64,000 bases of DNA from Wandonia haliotis (GCF_039523435.1 NZ_BAAAFH010000003.1:372001-436000), one strand, 5' to 3'; counted from the first letter of the stretch, positions 23,730 through 32,767 are shown. The notes: generated by a model from the sequence alone, not told the origin. Translations and numbers: made by a program.

Positions 23730-25544
23730 TTAGCGCAACACATTGACTGATCCTGTGAAACGCAAAGACGGAGATACATTCGGGTTGGTAGGCGACACAA
23801 TAAAAATATATACGTATGTCCCTGTAGGAACAAAGCTTCCCTGATACGTCCCGTCCCAGGTTACGGCATCCGCTTCTGCCCTACCTTTTTGAGAAACAAT
23901 AAGCTCTCCCCAACGATTGAAAACAAGCATTTCCAGATCATATATTTCGGAGGTTTGTGCAAAGAAAAAGTCATTAATCCCATCTCCGTCAGGGGTGAAA
24001 GAATTGGGGGCGTAAAACACGAACATTGCCGGGATAGTAATACGGTGATAAGCGGTATCAATACAGCCGCTTTCGGATTGTTCAGCGATTAACCAGACAT
24101 CAAAACTGGTTTCTTCTCCGTTTGTAGTGAAGGTATGTATAAAATTGGTTGTATTGTCCGGGCTTAGCAATTCATCATTGACATACCATTCAAAAACATT
24201 TGCTCCGTCCGAAAGATTGGTGATCATATAATCAGAAACAAAATCTTCGTAATCGACGCTGTTGATTTGAAAGTCCGCCTGAATACTGATGTCTTCAATA
24301 TAAATGGAATCCGGAAAAGACCAACATCCTTCTGCATTCTGATAGCTGACCATTACAGTTCCTCCTATAACATCTCCCCAACTGATAGTAGCAGAAGGGC
24401 TTCCTTGTCCATCTTGTACGGATGCCCCGGAATTATCAGGAAAGCTCCATTCGTACCAGGGTTGGTTTGGAGGTGTTGTTACCTGTACTGGTGAATGATT
24501 ATAACAGGCTGTTTCTTCTGCGGAAATTACCGGAGCTACCGGAGTTCTGTGTGCCAGAGCATAATGTTCCTGAACAAAATCGGACTGACGGTACGCTTTG
24601 TGGTAAACATAATTGATATCCGGAGTAGAGGAGTAGTCATAAATAGCTTTCCAGGTGGGGTTATCCCAACGGGCGATATCCGGATAAACGCCATCTGTTG
24701 CAGGAAGTGAAGCAAAATCAAGATCAAAATTGCTGCTTGAATCTGATGCGTTAAACGTATAAAAATAATCCGTTTGAATTTTACACAGAGACGTGTCTTT
24801 GTCTGAAGATGGAGCTCCTGATAAATCGGGAGAATGGTGATGGAAAGTAACATGAGCAGTGTCCGAAGAATTGCCCGGTAAAAGTTCAATTTTAATCGGA
24901 CGGTGCCTGAAACTGTTTTCTGAAGATCCGGTAGGTATCAGGTTGGACGCTCCGGTATGAACTACCTTTTTTATTACTCCGTCCTCATCTGTACTGATGA
25001 TTCCTTCTGCCATAAATGTAGCGTCATATACGATTGCTCCTGCATCCGGATTGTCAAGGTACAGAAACCAATCTTCTACAGCGAGTTCCCGCTGTGTAAG
25101 ATCCAGTTGATTTCTCACACGTATGTGTTGTTGTTGCTCTTTTTTGTCGGTTCCGGTTAAAAGAAGATCATAAAAAGAGGAAATACTATCCCCGGAGAAA
25201 AACTGGTAATCTCCGTACATTTCAACTAACCCACTGTCAATGCGAAGCCGACCATTATTGATCCAGTCCTGTTGTACTTTATAGTTGCCATCTGAGATTA
25301 CAGATCCTGCATTCTGAAGCTCAAAATTTCCGGGATTCTGATCACTGTAGGTTTGAATAAGACCATGGTGAGATAAGAGAGCCAAATTCCCGGATATTAC
25401 ACAATTTCCATAGGTGTGTACTTCAGCATTCCTGGCAATAAAGAAAGTATCTGCTGCAGAGAAAAGCGTTGGTTCATTTTGTGCGGAAACGGACAGGCCG
25501 ATCAATAGCCCCAGTAAACCGATACAGGATATGCGATAAATCAT
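23730..25544 (-). CDS. T9SS type-B secreted protein
   Basis: 604 residues. Signal peptide 1-21 (GLSVSAQ), a region of strand-turn repeats up to about residue 200 (VISGNLALLSHHG, GSVISDGNYKVQ), a middle domain without a recognised family, a PKD/Ig-like segment, and a type-B T9SS C-terminal signal (APNSFTPDGDGIND, VFNRWGELIV, WDGTYQGSFVPTGTYVY). It is therefore exported and probably surface-bound. It starts 2 bp after the small secreted gene and is third in an operon with the glycine-rich tail-fibre-like protein, so it may be its export or surface partner (inference). Confidence 0.88.
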   Translation of the reverse strand: MIYRISCIGLLGLLIGLSVSAQNEPTLFSAADTFFIARNAEVHTYGNCVISGNLALLSHHGLIQTYSDQNPGNFELQNAGSVISDGNYKVQQDWINNGRLRIDSGLVEMYGDYQFFSGDSISSFYDLLLTGTDKKEQQQHIRVRNQLDLTQRELAVEDWFLYLDNPDAGAIVYDATFMAEGIISTDEDGVIKKVVHTGASNLIPTGSSENSFRHRPIKIELLPGNSSDTAHVTFHHHSPDLSGAPSSDKDTSLCKIQTDYFYTFNASDSSSNFDLDFASLPATDGVYPDIARWDNPTWKAIYDYSSTPDINYVYHKAYRQSDFVQEHYALAHRTPVAPVISAEETACYNHSPVQVTTPPNQPWYEWSFPDNSGASVQDGQGSPSATISWGDVIGGTVMVSYQNAEGCWSFPDSIYIEDISIQADFQINSVDYEDFVSDYMITNLSDGANVFEWYVNDELLSPDNTTNFIHTFTTNGEETSFDVWLIAEQSESGCIDTAYHRITIPAMFVFYAPNSFTPDGDGINDFFFAQTSEIYDLEMLVFNRWGELIVSQKGRAEADAVTWDGTYQGSFVPTGTYVYIFIVSPTNPNVSPSLRFTGSVNVLR

Positions 25545-25546
25545 CT

Positions 25547-26155
25547 TTATTCTAACGTTACCTGAAATTGTTTCATCTCTTGCGGAACTTCAAAAATAGA
25601 AGGATCAAGACGAGTTTCTTCGGCAGTAAGATCAATCGTATACGATCCGGTTGTTTTGTTTACAACAATTTTTCGGGGAAGTTTTTCAATTTGGAAGGCA
25701 TCCAGCAGTTCATACAGAGGATCGTTAAAAAAAGCAGATAATCCACTGAGGTTGATGTTTTCAGGGCCAATATAGGCAATTGCTGTGCCGATGTCCGAAA
25801 CGAGCGTGTAGCCTTCGCAATTGAAACCATCTATCATTAATGCGTCAGTTTTGGTTTGCCGCTGAATTTTCGGGATCTGATTTTTTTCGACTTCGTCTTT
25901 CAGAATCGAGTAATACCCTTTTTCCTCAAAAAGCGGACTGTCCATACAAATTTTCACCTCCTGCCGGTTCGAAGAAACGAGAATTTTGTAGTTGCCTTCA
26001 GGTGTGTCCGAGACAATAGCAATTTGATTTCCCCGGACGAAAAAATGAAATCGGGTAGTTACACCATCCTGAATTTTAGTACAGTGAATGATGCCTTCAA
26101 ACGCAACTGACGTGAAGGTCAGAAAAAGACTGAATATGATAAGAATATGTTTCAT
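25547..26155 (-). CDS. Secreted protein of DUF4412-like type
   Basis: 202 residues with a signal peptide (1-18). The repeated strand pattern FEGIIHCTKIQDGVTTRFHF, DALMIDGFNCEGYTLV and RKIVVNKTTGSYTIDL resembles the lipoprotein-carrier-like fold of DUF4412 proteins, which are periplasmic and uncharacterised. Middle gene of a three-gene operon, 18 bp after the glycine-rich protein gene. The family match is by pattern only. Confidence 0.6.
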   Translation of the reverse strand: MKHILIIFSLFLTFTSVAFEGIIHCTKIQDGVTTRFHFFVRGNQIAIVSDTPEGNYKILVSSNRQEVKICMDSPLFEEKGYYSILKDEVEKNQIPKIQRQTKTDALMIDGFNCEGYTLVSDIGTAIAYIGPENINLSGLSAFFNDPLYELLDAFQIEKLPRKIVVNKTTGSYTIDLTAEETRLDPSIFEVPQEMKQFQVTLE

Positions 26156-26173
26156 GTCTGGTTGTTATTTGGG

Positions 26174-27649
26174 TTAATTACCGATTTTTCCCCGAACTGA
26201 ATACGATTGATAGTCACCATCCGGAAGAGAAACGGTTCCTGAATGTTTGACAGCAAAACCACCTGCTCCGGGGACCGAATTGTTAAACGAGTTGTTGATG
26301 AGATTGGCGAGGCTGTTCAGTGCAGATGAGAACCCGGGGATAGGAGCACAAACATTACCGATAAAAGGAATGTTTAAACAAATTTCCAGAGAAGTCCCTC
26401 CGAAATCTACAGGTTGTGAAGAAGCCGTTCCGGGTTCTCCGAAGTCACCACCTCCGCCACCTCTGGCAGTAATAGCAATAGTCCCCTGTACCGGACCCAG
26501 TGAAAAGTTCTGAGAGAAACTTTCATTCACAGGTGCTCCTTCATCGTCATCGTATTCTGATTCTGCATTATTTCCGTTAGACCAGATTCCTACTACAGTT
26601 GAGCAGGAACCCTGAGATCCGCCACCACCAAGTCCGTCGGGCATTCCTCCGCTTCCTCCGGCTCCTGCGGCGATACAAAGTGTGAAAGGTCCCAGGTTAA
26701 TAGGTTGGAATGCACCGACTGTAAGCCCTGCTCCACCTCCCCCGTAAATCATTCCCGAGTTGCGAATTTCAGCATTACAGTTTATTTCAAAAGCTGTTCC
26801 TCCGTCTTCTCCGTTTTGCCCCATAAGCTGTGGACCGTTTCCTCCTTTTCCAAAAACATACCCCCGGTTTCTAATTCCGATATTGCAATTGGGATTGATT
26901 AACCCTGTTGTAAATGCGGGGGTTGTTGCGCTGGCGGAACGAATGCCAACATGATCCTCAATGGTTACAACAACACAATTGTTACCGCTCACCCCGTTAT
27001 TGGAAAGATCATAGTTTACCTGATCTGTTGAAATTGTTACTTCATCACATGCCTGAAGCGTCACTTTTACTGATTTTGCAAGGGCAGTTTCTTCACAAAA
27101 AGCAAATACAGTAACAAAATGATCTCCTCCCGTTTCAAACACACTGGTTTGAATAGTAATAGTTACGGTGGTAGTTCCCCCGGTTGTTTCATACTGATCT
27201 AATCGGACAGTAGATTCCGGTGAAAAGGTATGTACAACAGAAAGATTAACCGGAAGGTTCTGACCGGAGTTGGTGGATTGGCTTACAGTTACAGGAATTG
27301 TAAGAGAGAGTGCTGTAGCCCGGTTGAGTGTATAACTCGCCTGTTGAAAGGCTAGATCAAGGGCACAATCGTCGCAATTCTTTAAATAACTTGGAATCCA
27401 GCACGTACCGTTGTAAATTTCTTCCTGATTATCATCCGTGTTGTAAATAATCAAACCGGTTGCCGGAGTTGTAATAGCATCACGTTGTGTAACGCTTAAC
27501 CGGGGAACCAGTAGTCCCTGGTGATCTGATTCAAGATGCAACACAGCTGTCGGGTCTGGAGTAGCGGTATTAATCCCAACATTATTGTTCTGAGCAAAAA
27601 CTAATGATTGTAGAAAAACAAAGAAAAATATAATCCGTTTGCGTAGCAT
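26174..27649 (-). CDS. Secreted glycine-rich, phage tail-fibre-like protein
   Basis: 491 residues with a signal peptide (1-19). Residues 20-75 (NVGINTATPDPTAVLHLES, GLLVPRLSVTQRDAI, GLIIYNTDDN) form the head segment found in many Bacteroidota secreted tail-fibre-like proteins. An Ig-like stretch with NxGxNLPV follows. The C-terminal half has alternating short strands and glycine runs (IRNRGYVFGKGGNG, IRNSGMIYGGGGAG, GAGGSGGMPDGLGGGGSQG, ARGGGGGDFGEPG), the style of the glycine-rich receptor-binding adhesins at phage tail-fibre tips. No phage genes are nearby. First gene of the operon; -7 element at 27666-27673. Function unknown; a sugar- or surface-binding role is inference. Confidence 0.75.
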   Translation of the reverse strand: MLRKRIIFFFVFLQSLVFAQNNNVGINTATPDPTAVLHLESDHQGLLVPRLSVTQRDAITTPATGLIIYNTDDNQEEIYNGTCWIPSYLKNCDDCALDLAFQQASYTLNRATALSLTIPVTVSQSTNSGQNLPVNLSVVHTFSPESTVRLDQYETTGGTTTVTITIQTSVFETGGDHFVTVFAFCEETALAKSVKVTLQACDEVTISTDQVNYDLSNNGVSGNNCVVVTIEDHVGIRSASATTPAFTTGLINPNCNIGIRNRGYVFGKGGNGPQLMGQNGEDGGTAFEINCNAEIRNSGMIYGGGGAGLTVGAFQPINLGPFTLCIAAGAGGSGGMPDGLGGGGSQGSCSTVVGIWSNGNNAESEYDDDEGAPVNESFSQNFSLGPVQGTIAITARGGGGGDFGEPGTASSQPVDFGGTSLEICLNIPFIGNVCAPIPGFSSALNSLANLINNSFNNSVPGAGGFAVKHSGTVSLPDGDYQSYSVRGKIGN

Positions 27650-27665
27650 GATCCGATAATTTGAG

Positions 27666-27673
27666 CAAAATTA
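27666..27673 (-). promoter_or_regulatory. -7 element of the secreted-protein operon
   Basis: On the minus strand TAATTTTG, an exact TAnnTTTG, 16 bases before the ATG at 27649. The -33 region has TTA rather than TTG. Confidence 0.5.
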
Positions 27674-27765
27674 GAGATCATAAGTTGGCTGTAAATAAGC
27701 AGATTATTAAATATAGATTAACGGATATAAACTCAGTTTTAGCTGACTGAACTTTTTTCTTGTGA

Positions 27766-28278
27766 TTACTTTTTCATGCGCTCAATGGTCGCAGTTGTTG
27801 AAAAACCGTCAACAAGATTGATCGTAACAACTTCTCCTCCGTTTTTCCGTACAATATCAGAGCCAACAATGTATTTTTTTGCGTCAGGATTGGTTTCGTT
27901 CGCATCATAATCCCCACCTTTTACCAGTACATCAGGGATGATTTTTTCAATAATAGAAAGAGGGGTCTGTTCCCCGAAAATAACAACGAAATCCACAAAC
28001 CCCAATGCTGCCAACAGCATACTGCGCGCATGTTCTGGATTTACGGGGCGATTAGGTCCTTTCCCCTGATCCCGCACTGATGCATCATCATTCATGCCGA
28101 TAACTAGGATGTCTCCCAATTCGGCAGCCTGAGCAAGATAGGTGATGTGTCCAAGATGAAGGATGTCAAAACAACCATTTGTAAAGACAACCTTTTTACC
28201 ATCCTTCTTAAGCTCAGAAAGGCGCTGTTCCAGATCGTCGGAACCAATAATTTTATCCTTTATCTGACTCAGAATCAT
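27766..28278 (-). CDS. rfaE2: D-glycero-beta-D-manno-heptose 1-phosphate adenylyltransferase
   Basis: 170 residues, the stand-alone C-terminal half of HldE. It transfers AMP from ATP to heptose-1-phosphate to make ADP-heptose for lipopolysaccharide core. The nucleotidyltransferase signature FTNGCFDILHLGHITYL is present, with GMNDDASVR and VLVKGGDYDANE following. It overlaps the end of the flippase-like gene by 26 bases and closes the panC-panD-flippase-rfaE2 operon. The kinase half is not in this window. Confidence 0.9.
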   Translation of the reverse strand: MILSQIKDKIIGSDDLEQRLSELKKDGKKVVFTNGCFDILHLGHITYLAQAAELGDILVIGMNDDASVRDQGKGPNRPVNPEHARSMLLAALGFVDFVVIFGEQTPLSIIEKIIPDVLVKGGDYDANETNPDAKKYIVGSDIVRKNGGEVVTINLVDGFSTTATIERMKK

Positions 28279-29293
28279 CTTCAGAAGTTATTTTAAAATT
28301 TTTAGAAAAGAAAAACAAAGAGATCAGACCTAAAACGATCATCATTAATGTCTGAACTCCCCAGGTAATAGTTGCCAGAGCATAAGCGGTATCATGTGCC
28401 CCTGTTCCTGTATAATCAGGGAAAGCATAAAAAGTAATTATACTACCGACAAATACAGGATAGACTCCAACACCGCCATTGGTCAGCATAATACCGATGG
28501 TTCCGCCGATAAATGCCATCAGAATTCCACTGAGAGGAACTTCTTTGGTTTCTTCAAGCGAAAGAAAGCAGACTCCGAAGAAAACAACATAAAGAATCCA
28601 GATCAGAAATGAATAAAAAGTAAATGAAACTGGGTTTTTAGACCTGAACACAGACAATACACCTTCTTTTATGTTTAGAAGCAGTTCAACCACTTTCTTG
28701 CGAAGCGTCGGTTTTAGTGCGAAAAAAACAATAGCCAGCGCAAAGAGAATTACAACGGCAAGAATAATCCACAGCAGCAAATAATTGGATGTATCCCCGG
28801 TATTCTGAGCATCAGCCGGAAACAATTTGGCTTTTAATGCAAGAAAATCATCAAAGCTGACAGAAATAGTAAACAGAAAGATAATTCCTAAAATAGCTAC
28901 ATCGATTGCCCGCTCAGCGATAATCGTTCCGAAAGAACGTGCAAAAGGAATCTTATCCGACTTGACGAGCATTCCTGCCCGGGATGCTTCTCCTGCACGG
29001 GGAATGAGCATATTAACAATGTACCCCACCATAATGGCATGATAGCGATGAGCAAATTTTGTCTTATACCCCATCGGTTCAAGTAAGTACTTCCATCTGT
29101 GTGCACGGGCGAGGTGACTCCCAAGACTAATAACAAGAGAAAGAAAAATCCATCCGTAATTAATCTCATACATTTTACGGAAAAAATTCTCCTTTTGGGT
29201 ATCACTCATCTGATCATAGAAGTACCAAAAAAGATAAACCCCGACAAGGGTCGGAAGAACAATCTTGATAATTCCGATGAGTTTCTTTTTCAA
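28253..29293 (-). CDS. Flippase-like LPG-synthase-TM membrane protein
   Basis: 346 residues, about eight transmembrane helices, with the family landmarks RAHRWKYLLEPMGYK, MLIPRAGEASRAGML and a late GGTIGIMLTNGGVGVYPVFVG. It belongs to the same UPF0104/LPG-synthase transmembrane family as the gene at 1208-2380 but is shorter and lacks the extracytoplasmic insert. Translation starts at a TTG directly after the panD stop codon, and rfaE2 starts inside its end, so it is translationally tied to both. A role in moving a lipid or lipid-linked sugar for the envelope fits rfaE2 (inference). Confidence 0.82.
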   Translation of the reverse strand: MKKKLIGIIKIVLPTLVGVYLFWYFYDQMSDTQKENFFRKMYEINYGWIFLSLVISLGSHLARAHRWKYLLEPMGYKTKFAHRYHAIMVGYIVNMLIPRAGEASRAGMLVKSDKIPFARSFGTIIAERAIDVAILGIIFLFTISVSFDDFLALKAKLFPADAQNTGDTSNYLLLWIILAVVILFALAIVFFALKPTLRKKVVELLLNIKEGVLSVFRSKNPVSFTFYSFLIWILYVVFFGVCFLSLEETKEVPLSGILMAFIGGTIGIMLTNGGVGVYPVFVGSIITFYAFPDYTGTGAHDTAYALATITWGVQTLMMIVLGLISLFFFSKNFKITSEDDSESDKG

Positions 29294-29644
29294 TTATTCG
29301 ATCAGATTGGTTTGTTCATTGGGAAAAACCAGGCTCGGTTTGAAGGAACGGGCCTCCTCAAAATCCATAAAACCGTATCCGATAATGATGACGATATCGT
29401 TTACTGCACATCGCCTTGCTGCAGGTCCGTTAAGACAAATAGTCCCACTTCCCCTCTCACCTTTAATAACATACGTTTCAAGGCGCTCTCCGTTGTTACA
29501 GTTAACCACCTGAACACGCTCTCCTTCAATGAGGTTGGCGGCGTCCATTAGGTCTTCATCAATGGTAATACTACCAATGTAATTAAGGTCAGCCTGAGTT
29601 ACCTTAACCCTGTGAATCTTTGATTTACAAACTTGAATCTGCAT
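29294..29644 (-). CDS. panD: Aspartate 1-decarboxylase
   Basis: 116 residues. It makes beta-alanine from aspartate for pantothenate. The proenzyme self-cleaves between Gly24 and Ser25 (NYIGSITIDE) to form the pyruvoyl cofactor; CSKIHRVKVTQADLNY and NGERLETYVI are standard. Starts 25 bp after panC, so both routes to pantothenate's final step are in one operon. Confidence 0.97.
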   Translation of the reverse strand: MQIQVCKSKIHRVKVTQADLNYIGSITIDEDLMDAANLIEGERVQVVNCNNGERLETYVIKGERGSGTICLNGPAARRCAVNDIVIIIGYGFMDFEEARSFKPSLVFPNEQTNLIE

Positions 29645-29669
29645 TTTTTCCTTTAAATACGCGACAAAG

Positions 29670-30521
29670 TTAAGGAATAAACTGCAGATTATCTATCAAA
29701 CGGACATCACCACAATAGGCAGCGATGCAACAGATTGATCCTGAAACCCATTCGCTATGTAGTTCAGACAGGTTTTCAGGGTGCACAATACTAATATATT
29801 CTGTTCGGATAGAAGTCATATCGAGGTATTCTCTCATCTTTTCTTTCACATCATCCGGAAGATGATCGGAACTCAACTTTTTTCCTAGCTGAAGCGCTTT
29901 ATATAAGTAGGTAGCTTCTACTCGCTGCTCGTCGGAAAGACGTTGGTTGCGGCTACTTTTTGCCAAACCTGACAATTCACGTTCGGTAGGACAGGCAATA
30001 ATTTCAACAGGGAGCTCCAAGTAATTAACCATGTGTTTGATGATGGCTACCTGCTGAAAATCCTTTAACCCGAAATAGGCCTTTTGAGGGCGGATCAAAT
30101 CAAAAAAGCGGTAAACCACATTGACTACTCCCTCAAAATGACCGGGACGGAAAGCACCTTCCATAACCGTATTAAGGGGAGCTAAAGGAACCGTTACAAG
30201 AGATGTCTCATCCGGGTAATCGGGATACACTTCAGTAACTGAAGGGATAAACACAGCATCGCAACCTGCACTTTGCAACAGAAGAATATCCTCTTCTATC
30301 GTGCGCGGGTATTTTTCCAGATCTTCCGGGTTGTTGAATTGTGTAGGGTTGACAAAAACACTACAGATGACAAAGTCATTTTCACTTTTTGCCTTGCGTA
30401 TAAGAGAGAGGTGGCCTTCATGCAAGGCTCCCATTGTTGGAACGAACCCGGTTTTTTTCCCGGACTCTGCCTTTTCTTTCCGCCACTTACCTACTGTTTC
30501 CGCTGTATATAGCTTATCCAA
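29670..30521 (-). CDS. panC: Pantothenate synthetase
   Basis: 283 residues. It joins pantoate and beta-alanine with ATP in the cytoplasm. Signature PTMGALHEGHLSLI (H34 and H37 of the HIGH-type motif), FVNPTQFNNPEDLEKYPRT, FGLKDFQQ and KSSRNQRLS are all intact. First gene of the operon; a TAGTTTTG -7 element (30551-30558, minus strand) precedes it. Confidence 0.97.
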   Translation of the reverse strand: MDKLYTAETVGKWRKEKAESGKKTGFVPTMGALHEGHLSLIRKAKSENDFVICSVFVNPTQFNNPEDLEKYPRTIEEDILLLQSAGCDAVFIPSVTEVYPDYPDETSLVTVPLAPLNTVMEGAFRPGHFEGVVNVVYRFFDLIRPQKAYFGLKDFQQVAIIKHMVNYLELPVEIIACPTERELSGLAKSSRNQRLSDEQRVEATYLYKALQLGKKLSSDHLPDDVKEKMREYLDMTSIRTEYISIVHPENLSELHSEWVSGSICCIAAYCGDVRLIDNLQFIP

Positions 30522-30550
30522 AATAGTTCTTTTTTAGAGAGACAAACGGG

Positions 30551-30558
30551 CAAAACTA
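30551..30558 (-). promoter_or_regulatory. -7 element of the panC operon
   Basis: On the minus strand TAGTTTTG, an exact TAnnTTTG, 29 bases before the panC ATG. No TTG is seen at the -33 distance. Confidence 0.4.
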
Positions 30559-30568
30559 TTCTTTTCTG

Positions 30569-30599
30569 TTGAATTTCCGCTTTTTTTTATATATTTTTG
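30569..30599 (+). promoter_or_regulatory. Promoter of the glycogen-synthase-like/DUF4270/glmS operon
   Basis: TTG (30569-30571), 20-base spacer, TATTTTTG (30592-30599), 27 bases before the ATG at 30627. It overlaps the divergent panC -7 region, so the two operons could affect each other. Confidence 0.65.
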
Positions 30600-30626
30600 T
30601 GGTCTATTTACTAATTCGACTCTTTT

Positions 30627-31451
30627 ATGGAGAAAAAACGAGTACTATTTGTTTCGCAGGAAATTAACCCTTTTCTGCCGAAGTCAGAAATTTCAACCGC
30701 TGTCCGTCGTTTATCACAGGGAATTCAGGAAGCGGGAAAAGAAATCAGAGTATTTATGCCAAAATTCGGTTCTATCAATGAAAGAAGACACCAGTTGCAT
30801 GAGGTGATTCGTCTTTCCGGAATGAACCTGATAATAGATGACCAAGATCATCCGCTGATAATTAAGGTAGCTTCGATTCCTTCAGCGAGAATGCAGGTAT
30901 ACTTTATTGATAACGAAGAGTACTTCAAGAGGAAAGCAGTTTATTGTGAAGAAAGCGGACAGCCTTGTGCAGATAACGATGAGCGTTCTATGTTCTTCTG
31001 TAGAGGGGTTTTGGAAACCGTAAAAAAACTGGGTTGGAAACCGGATGTTATTCACTGTAACGGGTGGATGACGGCATTTATGCCGATGTACCTGAAAGAA
31101 GTGTACGGACAGGATCCGCATTTTCAGGATACTAAAGTGATCTATTCATTATACGAATCAGGATTTAAGGATAAGTACTGTGAAAGATTACCTGAAAAAT
31201 TGAAATTTGATGGTTTCAGTGATGAAATGATTGATAAAGTGAAAGAAGGGACTTGTGAGTCTCTTACACATTTGGCGATGGATTACTCTGACGGTGTAAT
31301 TTTATGTTCAGAGAATGTGTCAGGAAATACTAAAACTCATTTTGAGTCGTTATCTTCGCACAAGCTGGATTTTAATCCGGAAGAAACACAGGTTAAAGTT
31401 TTGTCTGATTTTATAGACAAGGTGATTGAAGAAGAGGTATTGATATCATAA
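30627..31451 (+). CDS. Glycogen/starch synthase N-terminal-like protein (GT5 half only)
   Basis: 274 residues, matching only the N-terminal Rossmann domain of glycosyltransferase family 5 (VLFVSQEINPFLPKSE, VFMPKFGSINERRHQLHEVI, DVIHCNGWMTAFMPMYLKEV). Full-length glycogen synthases are about 480 residues and carry a KxGGL motif near the start for ADP-glucose. Here that position reads LPKSEIS, and the whole C-terminal domain is absent. It is not a broken gene in the usual sense: the frame is clean, with a good promoter, and the neighbourhood panC/this gene/DUF4270/glmS is common in Bacteroidota. Catalysis is doubtful; role unknown. Confidence 0.8.
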   Translation: MEKKRVLFVSQEINPFLPKSEISTAVRRLSQGIQEAGKEIRVFMPKFGSINERRHQLHEVIRLSGMNLIIDDQDHPLIIKVASIPSARMQVYFIDNEEYFKRKAVYCEESGQPCADNDERSMFFCRGVLETVKKLGWKPDVIHCNGWMTAFMPMYLKEVYGQDPHFQDTKVIYSLYESGFKDKYCERLPEKLKFDGFSDEMIDKVKEGTCESLTHLAMDYSDGVILCSENVSGNTKTHFESLSSHKLDFNPEETQVKVLSDFIDKVIEEEVLIS

Positions 31452-32764
31452 TGAAGAATCAAATAAAGGAAATGAAATGGCGGAGGGTGGTTAAGCTCTC
31501 CGCTTTTTTGCTGCTGATAGTAAGTGTTGTCGCTGCTTGTAAAAAACCGGAAAATACAATCGGAAAAGAAGTATATGATCCGGAGGCTTTATTAGATGCT
31601 GATGGTGTGGATACGTTTCAGTTGATTACGTATTGTGAGTTGGACGACTCCGTAATTTCCAGCGGAACGAACAATGTTTTGTTGGGTTCGTATAACGATC
31701 CTGTTTTCGGGGAAGTGGATGCCGGATTTTATTCTCAGTTTCGATTGCCTACAAATAATCCTGATTTTGGGAATATCGGAGATATTGTTGTCGATTCTGT
31801 AGTCTTGAGTCTTGAGTACGATGATCATTACGGAGAGGTTACAGCTCCTCAGACCTATCGGGTGTATCGTATGCAGGAAGACCTTTATCTGGATACTTTG
31901 TATTATAATTTTCAGGATAAACTGACGGAAGCAACTTCTCTTGTACCTATGGGAAGAGAAGTTATTCAACCCAAGCCGGGAGAAGAAGTAATGCTGGCAA
32001 ATGATACACTGGATCCTCAGTTACGTATTCCGCTTGAGACCAGTTTTGGCTGGGAAATTATCAATGCATCACAGAATGGAACGCTGGTAGATAATGCTAC
32101 ATTCCTGGAGACGTTCAAAGGGCTGTATATTACCACAGAGAATGGTCCGTGGACGCAGGGTGAGGGATCAATTCTTATGTTGGATCTTACGGATCCTCAA
32201 TCATTGATTACCTTGTATTATACACAGGCGGGAGAGCAAAAAGAATATACATTACTGGCTAATTCATCCTGTGCATATTACAACCGACTGAAATTTTCAA
32301 ATGCTGGAAGTAAATCCCGGTTGGTACTGGATAATCCGGATCTGGGGATGTATGAATTTTATGCGCAATCAGGATTGATCCGTGCAAAGATTGATTTTCC
32401 TTCTGTCAAAGACATAAACAGTAAAGCTGTAGTGCATAGGGCGATTCTTTATCTTCCGGTGAGTTATTTTACCGGAGGAGAGTTCTTCCCGAGTCTGGTG
32501 ACCCGTGCAATGGCAGATGTTGGAGGTGTTGGAGATAATGTAGGTATTGTTGAAGGAGAATATAACAATACTTTTAAACGCTACACTTTTGCATTGACAA
32601 ATTATGTTCAGGATTTGGTTAAAGAAGAAGGGTTCGCGACGGAATTTGGCGTAAAAATTGCCCCGTATTCTTTCGGAGGTTCTACAGAACGTATTGTGTT
32701 TAATGGTCCCTGGACGACCAACAAAGAAAAACCGAAATTAGTTATCACTTATACAGAGTATTAG
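31451..32764 (+). CDS. DUF4270 lipoprotein
   Basis: 437 residues. Lipoprotein signal with lipobox VSVVAAC (Cys30). The body follows the DUF4270 family, a Bacteroidota outer-envelope lipoprotein of unknown function (EVYDPEALLDADGVDTFQLI, VDSVVLSLEYDDHYG, AVVHRAILYLPVS, PKLVITYTEY at the end). Its ATG overlaps the previous gene's stop as TAATG, and glmS starts 3 bp after it, so all three genes are translated together. The link with a glycogen-synthase-like domain and glmS suggests a role in a surface polysaccharide, which is inference. Confidence 0.85.
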   Translation: MKNQIKEMKWRRVVKLSAFLLLIVSVVAACKKPENTIGKEVYDPEALLDADGVDTFQLITYCELDDSVISSGTNNVLLGSYNDPVFGEVDAGFYSQFRLPTNNPDFGNIGDIVVDSVVLSLEYDDHYGEVTAPQTYRVYRMQEDLYLDTLYYNFQDKLTEATSLVPMGREVIQPKPGEEVMLANDTLDPQLRIPLETSFGWEIINASQNGTLVDNATFLETFKGLYITTENGPWTQGEGSILMLDLTDPQSLITLYYTQAGEQKEYTLLANSSCAYYNRLKFSNAGSKSRLVLDNPDLGMYEFYAQSGLIRAKIDFPSVKDINSKAVVHRAILYLPVSYFTGGEFFPSLVTRAMADVGGVGDNVGIVEGEYNNTFKRYTFALTNYVQDLVKEEGFATEFGVKIAPYSFGGSTERIVFNGPWTTNKEKPKLVITYTEY

Positions 32765-32767
32765 TCT

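Noticed and set aside
26174..27649. A prophage tail-fibre gene
   Set aside because: The protein has a Sec signal peptide and no phage structural, lysis or integrase genes are nearby. It is treated as a host secreted protein with tail-fibre-like features.
30627..31451. A frameshifted or truncated full-length glgA
   Set aside because: No continuation of the C-terminal GT5 domain is found in any frame downstream; the DUF4270 gene begins at once with an overlapping ATG. The half-length form appears genuine.
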